Of a stretch of DNA of 64,000 bases, positions 1-8,891 are shown piece by piece. The notes beneath the pieces were generated by a model, which saw only the letters and a program-made list of their open reading frames with translations, did no database searches and had not been told where the DNA came from. The DNA comes from Pyronema omphalodes (lineage: Eukaryota; Ascomycota; Pezizomycetes; Pezizales; Pyronemataceae): NCBI GenBank assembly GCA_024516155.1, contig JAJJXM010000081.1, positions 1-64,000 on the forward strand. The letters run 5' to 3'. Within the stretch, counting starts at the first letter, position 1. Each line of letters starts with the position of its first letter. A program made the position numbers and the translations under genes.

Positions 1-2
1 AG

Positions 3-80
3 TTATTCAGAGCAGCGGAAACTACATTGGTAGAAGAGGGACTCGGTGAGACGTCGGGAAAAGAGAACCCCCAGGAATAA
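3..80 (+). CDS. gag: gag C-terminal tail (partial), GypC-1
   Basis: This is an open frame from the window edge to TAA at 78-80, ending in an acidic tail (VEEGLGETSGKENPQE). Its position just before the protease frame and its similarity to the GypA gag end (EEEVSGKE) identify it as the end of gag. The pol frame lies at -1 relative to it. Only about 25 residues are visible, so nothing can be said about the capsid or zinc knuckle. Confidence 0.55.
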   Translation, partial: LFRAAETTLVEEGLGETSGKENPQE

Positions 81-964
81 AAGGAAAAGGTGGATTCCTG
101 GGGCAACTGTCGCCCACCAGTTCAACCACGGCAGGACCAGCGGATAGAATCTCGAGTGTAGGACCATACGGAAGAAACGAAAAAATTATCCTGCGAGTAA
201 AATTGATCGGACGAAATAAGAAAGAATACCACACAACGGCCATGATCGACTGCGGGGCCACGGAGAATTTTATAGATCGAAAATATGTGAGACAGCAGGG
301 ATTGCCCTGCGCGAAAAAATTAACCCCACGAAAGGTTCTCACTGTAGACGGACGGGAATTGGATGGGGGCCCAGTAACCCACGACGCCATGGTGACCATG
401 GTGATCAACGACCATAGGGAAGACATCAAGCTCCACTGTATTACCATTGGCAACGCACCCATTATCCTGGGACTGCGTTGGTTGCGGAAACACAATCCCA
501 GCATCGACTGGAAGGAAGGAAGGATTGTCTTCAACTCCGGGAAATGCGGAAAGAACTGCCTTCCTACCTCGCCCCATGCCACGACCGTGTCGGAACGGGG
601 GGCAGAAAAGGAATATAATCAACGGATACATGAGGAAGCGGAGCACGCCTATGGTATGGAAGGACTGAAGGAGATGCTCCAGACGGATGAGGAAGATGAG
701 CTTCGCATCCAAGAGATCTGGGGAGAAAGTATAGAAGAGGATGAAGAAGGAGAAGAAGTGGAAGAGTCGGAGGACGAGGATATGGAAAGCGTACAGGGAT
801 CTAGGCGCGCGGAATCCACCGAGGCCGATCCCGACTCGCCTCAGTGCGCTTCGCGGCAACCCCCGCAAGCGCCAGCCAACCAGAGGGAACCGGGGAACTG
901 GGAAACCGCTCCCGCCAAATCAACCGCTACTGCACCAACCAACCAGGAAGAACCGGGGAACTGA
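50..964 (+). pseudogene. pol: pol, protease part, ended by a nonsense codon (GypC-1)
   Basis: This is the retroviral-type aspartic protease region of Pol. The active site reads MIDCGATENFIDRKYV, followed downstream by the flap/strand motif IILGLRWLRKHNPSIDW. An acidic linker (EEDEEGEEVEESEDED) follows. Then comes a 63-bp tandem repeat (from about 887 and 950) encoding NQxEPGNWETAPAKS. In the second repeat unit the Trp codon TGG has become TGA (962-964). That nonsense codon separates protease from RT, which continues in the same frame. The frame is open from position 50, so expression would be by -1 frameshift from gag rather than from its own AUG. Confidence 0.8.
56..62 (+). promoter_or_regulatory. 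GGGAAAA slippery heptamer (gag-pol -1 frameshift)
   Basis: In the gag frame the bases parse as G GGA AAA, the X XXY YYZ pattern of -1 ribosomal frameshifting, 15 nt before the gag stop. A -1 slip leads straight into the open protease frame. The same heptamer sits at the same place in GypA-1 and GypF. Confidence 0.6.
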
Positions 965-3922
965 GAAACCGCTCCCGCCAAATCAATTGCCACTTCCGGG
1001 GAATTGGAACTCGCGAGTACCATAATCCGAGCGGGGAAGAACAAACCTGACTCCCTGAAAGAAATAATGCCACCGGAATATGCAGATTACCTCTCCGTAT
1101 TCAGGGAAAAGGAGGCGGTAGGGTTGCCTCCGCACCGACATCATGACCACCGGATCCCCTTGATGGACGGAAAGGTTCCGCCGTTCGAACCCCTGCGAGC
1201 CCTCGATGAGGAACGCCTGCGAGTACTGAGGGATTACTTGGAAGAGAATGAAAAGAGGGGTTGGGTCCGACGGTCGACGTCTCCAGCGGGAGCCCCAATC
1301 CATTTCGTTAAGAAAAAGGATGGTACCTTACGGTTATGCGTCGACTACCGACGACTCAACGAAATCACAATCAAGGATCGCACCCCACTCCCGCTGATAG
1401 GGGAAGCGTTGGATAGACTTTCCAACGCCAAGATCTATACCAAATTAGATGTGCGAGATGCATACCATAACCTCCGAATAGCCACAGGAGATGAATGGAA
1501 AACTGCGTTCCGTACCAAGTACGGTCTATACGAGTATTTGGTAATGCCATTTGGTTTGACAAATGCTCCAGCTTCGTTTCAACGATGGATGAACGAAGTC
1601 TTAAGTGATTACCTTGACATCTTTTGCATCGCCTATCTCGACGACATATTGATTTACTCGGATAATCTGGCGGAGCATCAGAGACACGTACGCATGGTCC
1701 TGGAAAGGTTAAGGGATGTAGGACTGACCCTGAAACCCTCGAAATGTGAATTCCACACAACGAAGACGGAATACCTGGGATACATCATCTCCCCCACAGG
1801 GTTGCAGATGGACCCCGAGAAAATTAGGGCGGTTAAGGAATGGAAGGAACCGGTAAATGTACCCTGGGAGTGGAACGACGAGACACAACGGGCCTTTGAG
1901 CAACTCAAAACGGCAATGATATTCCAACCGATCCTGCAACATTTGGACCCGGATCGGCCACTCACCGTGGAAATAGACGCCTCAGACTATGCCATCGGGG
2001 CAGTCTGCTCACAACCCGACGACTCCAACGTACTGCACCCCCTTGCCTATTTTTCAAGAAAATTAAAAGAAGCGGAGCTCAATTACGACATCCACGATAA
2101 GGAGCTCCTGGCAATAGTGGAAGCATTGGACAAATGGTCGACATACTGCAAATCGACAAAACACAGTATCCGGATACTGTCAGACCATAAAAACCTAGAG
2201 TATTGGCAAACGAAGAGGGACCTCAACCTCCGACAGGCCCGATGGGCGGAACAACTGGCTAACTATGACTTCACGATCACGTATCGTCCGGGGAAGTTGG
2301 CAGGAAAACCCGACATATTGTCCCGAGAGTCAGGAGACTCTCCCTGGGAAGGGGAGATGAAGCACCGGCAGAACCGAAGCCGAGTCCTCCTTCCCCAGGA
2401 AGTCTTTCATGTGAATGGGACACAATTGATAAGACTCACCCCGGACACCCCCCTCATTACCAAAATTCGGGAAAAAACGAAGACCGATACAGAACTCCAG
2501 GAGGTAATCCGCAAACTTCGGCAAGGGATAACCCGAGACAATAGGGTCCCCTTGGGGTTATGCGAGGAAAAGGATGGGTTACTCCTATACGAGGGATTGA
2601 TATGGGTCCCTGACGACGACGACCTGAGGTTACAAATTTTACGACAACATCACGACTCCCAAGCCGCGGGGCATCCGGGAAGGGCAAGGACCTTGGAGTT
2701 GGTCAGCCGGAATTTTTATTGGCCACAACAACGACAGTATGTGACTCGATATGTCGACTACTGTGATACCTGTAAACGTATCAAGCCCATTAAGCACGCC
2801 CCCTTCGGCCTCTTACGACCGTTACAGATTCCAGAAAGACCATGGGAATCCATCTCCATGGATTTTATCACAGGTCTTCCGGAAGATGGGGGAATGGATG
2901 CGATATGGGTGATTGTGGACCGCTTGACGAAGATGGCGCACTTCGTAGCATGTAAGGATACTATGGGACCCAGGGAACTTGCGGACGGGTTTCTCACGCA
3001 TGTGGTACGGGCCCACGGACTCCCCAGCAGCATCATCTCGGATCGGGGGTCCCTATTCACCTCACAGTTCTGGAAGAGGGTTATGGAGGCAATGGGGACC
3101 ACGAGGAACCTGAGTACGGCGTTTCACCCAGAGTCCGACGGACAGACAGAGAGGGTCAATGCGATCCTCGAACAATACCTCAGGGCGTATTGTAACTATC
3201 AACAGGACAATTGGAACCAACTCCTTCCTATGGCGGAGTTCTGCTACAACAATTCCCGCTCAGGAACGACCAAGGTGTTCCCCTTCTTCGCAAATTACGG
3301 ATATCATCCCCGTTTTACCCAGCCGCTGGGTGAAGTCGCGGAAGGAAACCCCGAGGTCTCCAAATATGTTGGCGCCCTCAACCGACTTCACGAGGATCTG
3401 AGGGCAGAGGTCCACTATGCCCGGACGGCTCATGCAGAACAGGCGAACCGGCATCGACACCCGGATCCGGTCCTTCGAGTGGGAGATCGGGTCTGGCTGA
3501 AGAGGAAGAATGTGAAAACCACCCGACCCTCCAACAAGCTCGATTACAAGCCATTGGGGCCCTACACTATCTTGTCTAAGGTGGGGTCGCGAGCTTATAA
3601 GCTGGACCTCCCCCCAAACGCAAAGATCCATCCAGTATTTCACATCTCCCTTCTAGAACCGTCTCAACCTACTTCGACCACCATCCCAGGCCATATTCAG
3701 CCCCCTCCGCTACCGATTGTCCTCGACGACGAGGAAGAGTGGGAAGTTGAGGAAATAGTGGATTCTCGACGCCACCGGGGTCAGATACAATATCGAGTTA
3801 AGTGGACTGGTTTCCACTACCCCGATACGACCTGGTACCCCGCCGACAATTTCCAAAACTCCCCCGACGCCATCACCCAATTCCACCGCAGGTACCCTAA
3901 TAAACCTGCCCCACAGCTGTAA
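965..3922 (+). pseudogene. pol: pol RT-RNase H-integrase-chromodomain (GypC-1)
   Basis: The frame is open for about 985 codons after the nonsense codon at 962-964. RT motifs are present ([26 protein letters not shown], catalytic YLDD). RNase H begins near VEIDASDYAIGAV. Integrase has its HHCC finger (H..H..CDTCKR) and a DDE core: Asp in SMDFITGLP, Asp in IISDRGSLF, Glu in DGQTERVN. A GPY/F module (LGPYTIL) and a chromodomain (EWEVEEIVDSRRHRG to WYPADNF) end the protein. About 35 residues that normally hold the [12 protein letters not shown] segment of the RT thumb/connection are missing, in frame, at about 1858-1862. The RT is therefore probably inactive. TAA at 3920-3922 overlaps the ATG of ORF3. 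Confidence 0.88.
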
Positions 3923-3924
3923 TG
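3920..3924 (+). promoter_or_regulatory. TAATG stop-start overlap between pol and ORF3
   Basis: The pol stop TAA (3920-3922) shares its last A with the ORF3 ATG (3922-3924). TAATG/ATGA overlaps are known sites of coupled termination-reinitiation in some retrotransposons and fungal viruses. The homologous junction in GypC-2 is TAG-CA-ATG, with the same relative frame. Confidence 0.6.
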
Positions 3925-4989
3925 GACGATAGAACGAACTCCGAGGACCCCCCGTCCTCTTTGGGCTGGTACCGAACCCCTACTCCCCCGGCAGAAAAGA
4001 AATCCCCCCACCCCACGATCCCGCACGCAGAACTACACTGGTCGTTCTGCAACAACGACTCCTGCTCCATTCACCTCCAATCGAAATTAAACAACAATCA
4101 TTTCCCAGCGGTGGCGCAAGCAATTGCGGCACGCATAAAAAAATCATGTAGCTGCGGGCAGCTACATGACCCCGAGTTAGAATGGGTGATCCGACACCGA
4201 AGGATGGACCCGCAAAAGGCCTGCAAGGCATGGCAGAAAGGAAAGAGACTCTGCAATGTGTGTAAATTCCTGGTCAACAAAGACGGACACGACCAGAGAC
4301 GCGGTATCAGAGGATGGAAACCCCCCACGGAGACCCCGGCAACGATACCACCCTGCAAGGACGAGCCCGGGACAGGAAAGGAACCTCCCGTCCCTACGGA
4401 AAATCAGGAAAACGAACCACCCCGTCCCCGCGAACTGGAATCGGAGGACTCCACCATCCATACAATCCGACACCGACTCCCAGTGATTATGATGACGGGA
4501 CCCTCGGACCACGAGAAGGTGGCGATCAACCTGTCTTTCTATCAGACAGCGGAGCCGGAACAGCATCTCCCCACCGTCGACTGCCGACCAACCAACGACT
4601 TGACGTCCGCCCCTTGTTCGGATCCCCTGGAGCCCCCCGCCTCAGGGCACCAACAAGATCAAATACCGCCGTTCTCCTTAGGGCACCAACAAGAACAAAT
4701 AACGGCGCCCCCCTTAGGACACCAACAAGAGCAAATACCGCCTTATGTCCTCGAGGACATCACCCAGGACGTCGTACGTCGCCGACGTCGGGGAAGGCAG
4801 TATCGGGGACGGTCCCCCATCCGGAGGCCCGCGTTGAGGACTGCCTGCGGCCTCGCCGGAGTCTCGGCCTGGAGGGGGGGGCTTATGTCACAACGCTCCC
4901 GTGACATGCTCCTGGCCTCCGCCGTCACCACCGCAGGGCTATGGGTGGTCGTCATCACCCTAGCAACCTGCTACGCCATCATGAAGTGA
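3922..4989 (+). CDS. ORF3: Cys/His-rich protein with C-terminal membrane segment (GypC-1)
   Basis: This 355-residue frame lies between pol and the LTR, where env-like genes sit. I do not recognise the family. Residues ~35-115 hold a Cys/His-rich block: LHWSFC..DSC..H, then CSCGQLH.PEL..VIR, then KAC......LCNVCKFLVN. The same pattern is conserved in GypC-2 ORF3 at 27141-27729, so it is a real coding gene, probably a zinc-binding domain. A Pro-rich middle follows, with three 12-residue repeats starting GHQQ(D/E)QI (about 4648-4755). Next is an Arg-rich patch, then a ~22-residue hydrophobic stretch (LLASAVTTAGLWVVVITLA) at the extreme C-terminus, like a tail anchor. The last ~35 codons lie inside the LTR. 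No signal peptide is visible. Function is unknown. Confidence 0.75.
   Translation: MDDRTNSEDPPSSLGWYRTPTPPAEKKSPHPTIPHAELHWSFCNNDSCSIHLQSKLNNNHFPAVAQAIAARIKKSCSCGQLHDPELEWVIRHRRMDPQKACKAWQKGKRLCNVCKFLVNKDGHDQRRGIRGWKPPTETPATIPPCKDEPGTGKEPPVPTENQENEPPRPRELESEDSTIHTIRHRLPVIMMTGPSDHEKVAINLSFYQTAEPEQHLPTVDCRPTNDLTSAPCSDPLEPPASGHQQDQIPPFSLGHQQEQITAPPLGHQQEQIPPYVLEDITQDVVRRRRRGRQYRGRSPIRRPALRTACGLAGVSAWRGGLMSQRSRDMLLASAVTTAGLWVVVITLATCYAIMK
4871..4885 (+). other. Polypurine tract of GypC-1
   Basis: A run of G/A (GGAGGGGGGGG) lies immediately upstream of the LTR start TGTCAC at 4887. It lies inside the ORF3 coding frame. Confidence 0.6.
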
Positions 4990-5077
4990 TAGGGATAGGG
5001 TTAGGGCAAGGGGCTGGGCCCCTTGCCGGGGATTTTCATATGTTCGGAGTTATTTCTTATTTGGATTTATTTTAGGT

Positions 5078-5389
5078 ATCACGGCGGCTAGGAAAATGTT
5101 GGAATCTTTTCACTTCTCTCTTTTGTTATGTACTCTTTCTTTATTGTTTGGAATCACGGCGGTTAGCCAGGAAGTTATCTCTTTTGGTATGTACTCTTTC
5201 TTTGTTATTTGGAATCACGGCGGTTAGCCAGGTAGTTATCTCTTTTGGTATGTACTCTTTCCTTGTTATTATTATTTGGCATTACGGCGGTTAGTTATCT
5301 TTGGTACGTATTGCTTTCTTATTTGGAATTACGGCGGTTGACAAATGGTTGGGAATGTTGGTCATGTATGTAGTTATCACGGCGGTTAG
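5078..5389 (+). repeat. Six spaced copies of AT(C/T)ACGGCGGTTAG in the LTR
   Basis: Copies start at 5078, 5153, 5214, 5281, 5328 and 5376, spaced 47-75 bp apart. The second to fourth copies share a longer unit that includes a TTATCT...TGTACTCTTTC stretch. CGG triplets are typical of fungal zinc-cluster factor sites. The repeats lie in the U3 region upstream of the TATA box, so an enhancer or silencer array is plausible. Confidence 0.6.
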
Positions 5390-5397
5390 CATTGAGA

Positions 5398-5421
5398 GCA
5401 TTCTCCGCAGGCGGAGAATGC
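5398..5421 (+). promoter_or_regulatory. Perfect 11-bp hairpin upstream of the LTR TATA box
   Basis: GCATTCTCCGC, a 2-nt spacer, then GCGGAGAATGC. TGAGTCA, a Gcn4/AP-1-like core, follows directly at 5422. It lies about 30 bp upstream of the TATA-like sequence. Confidence 0.6.
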
Positions 5422-5447
5422 TGAGTCACGAGTCATGAAGAAGCAAG

Positions 5448-5455
5448 TATAAGAG
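5448..5455 (+). promoter_or_regulatory. TATA-like element of the GypC-1 LTR
   Basis: TATAAGAG follows the iterated motifs and hairpin in U3. It is the only good TATA match in this LTR in sense orientation. Confidence 0.4.
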
Positions 5456-5698
5456 GAGGAAATTTGTATGTAGTTTATTTCTTCACGCAATCAAGTTTCT
5501 ATTTACCACAATCCTATCTACAAAAGTTCCCTTGTGATATCCCATCTCTCCAAACTCACCTGTGATTTCCCAGCCCACAAACCCTTGCCCATTCCCAACT
5601 TACCAGGCTTACCTAACCCGCCGCCGCCCTCCTCGCCGCCGAAACCCCCGCGCTGCCTGTCGTCAGTAACCATGGATACGGATTCTGATACCGTAACA

Positions 5699-7487
5699 CG
5701 GTGAAGGGGTCTAGGTGTTTGTTGTCCAGTTTCTTTGAGGGGCGGCGGGTTCTGAGGTTGCGGGCGTCCAGCCATACTAGGTCTCCTGGTTGAAAGACCG
5801 GCGCGGGGAGTCGGCAATTGTCGGCGGCCTCTATGTGGCGGGCTTGGGCGTATTTCATTTCAGAACGTAAGACGTCATGGATGTGTGACATCCTTTCCGC
5901 TACCTCGTTCGCTTTCACTTCTTCAGGATTGTCTGTCCTGATTTCCAATTCGAAGGAGCATTTGGGGTGTCGGCCGTATATAGCGTAGAACGGAGACAGC
6001 GACGTGGTATCCGATACTTGATCATTTGCGGCTAATTCTGCCAGCGGTACAAATTTCTTCCAGTCGTCTTGTAGATAACAGACGTAAGCGCGGAGATATT
6101 GCTCCGGAACCGCGTTGATTCTTTCTGTTTGGTCATCGGTCTGGGGGTGGAAAGCCGTGCTCGTGGCGATCTCGATGCCCATGCAATTTGCCAGGTGTTT
6201 CCAAAAGTGGGCCACAAATTGTGGGCCGCGGTCGGACACTACTGTGTCTGGCAGGCCGTGTAGTTTGAATACGTTTTCCAGGAAGAGTTGCGCGAAGCCT
6301 TCTGCGTCTATCGTGGAGTGACAGGGCACTAAGTGCCGCTGTTTCGTGAGTCGGCAAACGATCGCACATATTGCGTCGAAGCCTCCTGATGTCGGTAGTC
6401 CAGTAACGAAGTCCACAGATATATTCTGCCACGGGTGGTGCGGGACCGGTAGGGGTTTCAAGGTTCCATAGGGTGCGTGGCGGGTAGCTTTTGTTCTTTT
6501 ACAAGTGTGGCAATTTCGGACGAATTGATCCACATCTTTTCTCATCGAGGGCCAGTAATAATTCCTGGCGAGGAGTTCGAAAGTCTTTGCACGGCCCGGG
6601 TGTCCCATGGTGGGGGGGTCGTGGTGATCTTGTAGTAGTTTCAATCGTAGTTTATCCAGCGCGGGGACATAGAGGCAGTCTCGGTAGTACAATCTGTTTT
6701 CCAACACGGAGCAATCGGCGTGTGATATGTCCTTACAGATTTGTGTACCGTCTTCCAGCATTCCCAACACTCGGTTGGGGAATGAATCTGTCTTGTAGCC
6801 CTCTTTAAACAGGAGGTCCACTTCGGAGGGTGCAAGTTTCATGGGCGGGGTCATGCACAACTGGAAGTTTTGTGGCTTTACAACAGCTTGCTGATTCGCT
6901 AGTATGCGTTCGTCTCCCTCTCCCGGGAGGTCGGCGGCTCGTCTTGTCAGGGCGTCCGGTTTTCCTCCCAACGTTCCCGGTCGATAGGTGATCACAAAGT
7001 TGAACCGAGACAGGAATTCGGACCAGCGTGCTTGTCGTCTGTTTAGTAGCTTTGTCGTCATAAAGTATTCGAGATTCTTGTGGTCTGTCAATACTTTTAT
7101 AGGGAAGGCGGAGCCCTCCAAGTGGGGACGCCATTCCTCGAAACAACGAACTATTGCCAGTAGTTCTTTGTCATAGATCTCATAGTTGCATTCTGCCGGG
7201 GAATGCTTTTTGGAATAAAATGCGACGGGGTGTAACACGTTATCGTCGTCGTATTGTGATAAAACTCCGGCAGACACATAGTCAGATGCGTCTGTTTCTA
7301 CTACCATCGGTTTCTCGTAGTCGAAGTGCTTGAGAATCGGTGCTGATGTAAATGCGTCCTTCAGTCGGTCGAAGGCGCTTTGCTGATCTTTACCCCAGGT
7401 AAAGGGGATTGCTTTACCATCTTTCCTTTTGGTCAGAGCCGTCAGAGGGGAGACCACTTTTGAGTAGTCTTTGATAAATCTCCGGTA
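5699..7487 (-). pseudogene. pol: pol remnant: RNase H and integrase (GypA-0)
   Basis: One long uninterrupted frame covers RT connection (YRRFIKDYSKVVSPLTALT), RNase H ([13 protein letters not shown]), the integrase HHCC finger (HH..H..NCHTCKRTK) and the DDE core (SVDFVTGLP, VVSDRGPQF, and DDQTERINAV where DGQTER is usual). It ends at the start of the GPF module (HLDPFTVL), where GypC-1 is inserted. Protease and the RT palm are gone through the internal deletion. The integrase core is the best preserved of the three GypA copies. Confidence 0.85.
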
Positions 7488-8095
7488 GAAATCCGCTTGT
7501 GAGGGGTTGGGAAGCGTAGTTCCTCGCTCACCAACTTGATCGGAAGCAAGGAGACAAAGCGGCGGAGGTCCTCCCTGTTGGACCCATCGAAGTTTGGCGG
7601 ATCCGAAATTTTGTCTCCGGTAACGCGGATGCCAGGGGAGGCGAGTAGCGCGTTGATGAGTTCACGCTGGCGGGTAAGCTCCTTGTCGTAGTAGTGAATT
7701 TCATTCGTATCTGCTTGTTCCTCCGGGGTTAGGAGGATTTCGGGATCTCGGGGGGGAAGTCTTGGAACTGGTGCGATTATAGCGGGGGCGGGGGCTGCGG
7801 CTGCGGCTGTGGTAGGGGGTGTGGCGGTTCGCGGCACTGTTTCTGGGCCATTTGGATAAACCTGGACGGAGCCAGTCTGGATAACGACAGGGGGAATGGG
7901 GGCAGGGGTGGGAGCTTCCGGAGCGCGGGAGGCGACAGGGCTGGAGACCCGAGTGGGATGGTCTTGGGCGTCTAGGATGGATTGCGCGAGTTGTTTGGTG
8001 AAAGTAAGCGGTTCATGGCCGTCAGGGAACTGGGTCATGGAGGCAGCGTTCACGATTTGCTGCCAATGTCCTTCGTCGATAAGTTTAACGTGCAT
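7488..8095 (-). pseudogene. gag: gag N-terminal half (GypA-0)
   Basis: The ATG at 8095 begins MHVKLIDEGHWQQIV, aligned with GypA-1 gag. A Pro/Ala-rich linker and the start of the capsid-like domain (FDGSNREDLRRFVSLL..LRFPTPHKRI) follow. The sequence then crosses the deletion junction, out of frame, into pol and stops at 7442. The zinc knuckle is absent. The ATG overlaps the end of ORF0 by 11 nt. Confidence 0.8.
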
Positions 8096-8327
8096 TCTGG
8101 CGGGCTCGGAGGATTGGCTTGAGTCTGATGGTGTGGCGGACGTGCTCCTGGTAAGTGTAGTCCTGGAGTTCCCAGCGGACCACAAGGTAGCAGTGATTTT
8201 CTGCTCTTCGGATGGTTCTTCGCACTGCGCCAGCGAATCGGTCGGAAATCCCGAAGGTCTCGTTCAGGGTGTGAGTTTCCAGGGCTTGTTTTAAGGCGTG
8301 TGTCCAAGCAGAACCGGTGGGGTTCAT
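8085..8327 (-). CDS. ORF0, small protein upstream of gag (GypA-0)
   Basis: An 80-residue frame starting MNPTGSAW. It is nearly identical to ORF0 of GypA-1 and GypA-2 and keeps the FGI(P/S) motif. It is the first AUG after the LTR and overlaps the gag ATG. All three GypA copies keep it open, which suggests it is translated. No known domain is recognised. Confidence 0.6.
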   Translation of the reverse strand: MNPTGSAWTHALKQALETHTLNETFGISDRFAGAVRRTIRRAENHCYLVVRWELQDYTYQEHVRHTIRLKPILRARQNAR

Positions 8328-8362
8328 GCGTGTTGGTTGAATAATTATTCGATCGAACGTAA

Positions 8363-8891
8363 TGTCAGGGAACTAGAAACGGACGTTCAAAGAACACACT
8401 GAACACTACCGGCAAGGGGGACTAGGCGGGTTACAGGACGGGGAACGGAAAGACAAGGACCGAAGTGCACGTCAGACGGACGGCACACGAAACAGGGACA
8501 GGGACAAGGACAAGAATGACGTGGGACTGAAAGGAGAAGTGTTTATTGAGGACAAGGGAAGGACACAAGACGTTCGATGGAGAACTCGACAACGGGGTGG
8601 CAAGCCTCCTTATGTACAAAGGGGCGGCCAGCACTGTTGCTGGGCCGTCATCCAACATGGCTACATGAAAGCTTCCGTTCTCCATCAATTCACCTGCGAC
8701 GCCACAGCTCTCCAGCTCATGGTACGTCATCCATCATCAATCAGTCTATCAACCACAACGGCACGGCACACACAACAACACAACGATGACACAACACAAC
8801 ACGGCAAGACAACGGCACGATGTCGACAACAACAACGACAGCATAATGATGACGCAACAACACAACGGCTCGTCAGACGTGTGCCGTGACA
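8363..8891 (-). repeat. 5' LTR of GypA-0 (529 bp)
   Basis: Read on the minus strand it begins TGTCACGG and ends CCCTGACA, matching the GypA-1 and GypA-2 LTRs. A GTTGT-rich low-complexity tract lies near its start. The motif ATCGAACGT inside the LTR (plus 8570-8578) is perfectly complementary to the primer site just inside it (plus 8352-8360). Confidence 0.9.

Larger units (their letters stand above)
1..5698 (+). mobile_element. GypC-1, Ty3/Gypsy chromovirus, 5' part outside the window
   Basis: The order is gag tail, protease, RT, RNase H, integrase, chromodomain, extra ORF3, purine tract and 3' LTR, all on the plus strand. The 5' LTR and most of gag lie left of the window. The right end is set at 5698, where the sequence reads CCGTAACA and GypA-0 pol homology then begins. 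The GypE and GypF LTRs end in the similar CCGTTACA. On this reading GypC-1 is nested in GypA-0, and the missing left end should be flanked by a TSD CGGTG (5699-5703). The right boundary is inferred; the element itself is certain. Confidence 0.85.
4887..5698 (+). repeat. 3' LTR of GypC-1 (~812 bp)
   Basis: It starts TGTCAC directly after the purine tract, with a terminal inverted pair (ATGTCAC...GTGACAT, 4886-4908). Upstream of the TATA box it holds six copies of an ACGGCGGTTAG motif and a perfect hairpin. The proposed end is CCGTAACA at 5698. It accounts for the gene-less stretch after ORF3. The segment 5530-5691 has no recognisable coding signal. The right end is inferred because the 5' LTR is not in the window. 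Confidence 0.6.
5699..8891 (-). mobile_element. GypA-0, internally deleted Ty3/Gypsy element, 3' end outside the window
   Basis: A minus-strand copy of the GypA family: 5' LTR, ORF0, truncated gag, then RNase H-integrase. It is inserted in RT of GypB-1: the host frame reads to LVMPF at 8892, and the expected GLSNAP continuation is absent from the window. On this reading the 3' end lies left of the window, split off by GypC-1. A ~2.3-kb internal deletion fuses gag to pol at 7486-7491 across a 6-bp microhomology (ATTTCT). Confidence 0.85.

Noticed and set aside
22..582. 186-residue minus-strand open frame over the GypC-1 protease
   Set aside because: It is the shadow of the plus-strand pol frame, with no motif of its own.
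5691..5699. Reading the GypA-0 break as a simple deletion or assembly join
   Set aside because: An LTR-like terminus at the exact point, together with the otherwise consistent nesting, makes insertion of GypC-1 simpler. It remains testable outside the window.
5687..5700. TGGTATCAGA-like sequence on the minus strand, resembling a tRNA-iMet primer site
   Set aside because: It does not follow an LTR end in the right orientation. The position is better explained as the GypC-1 LTR end.
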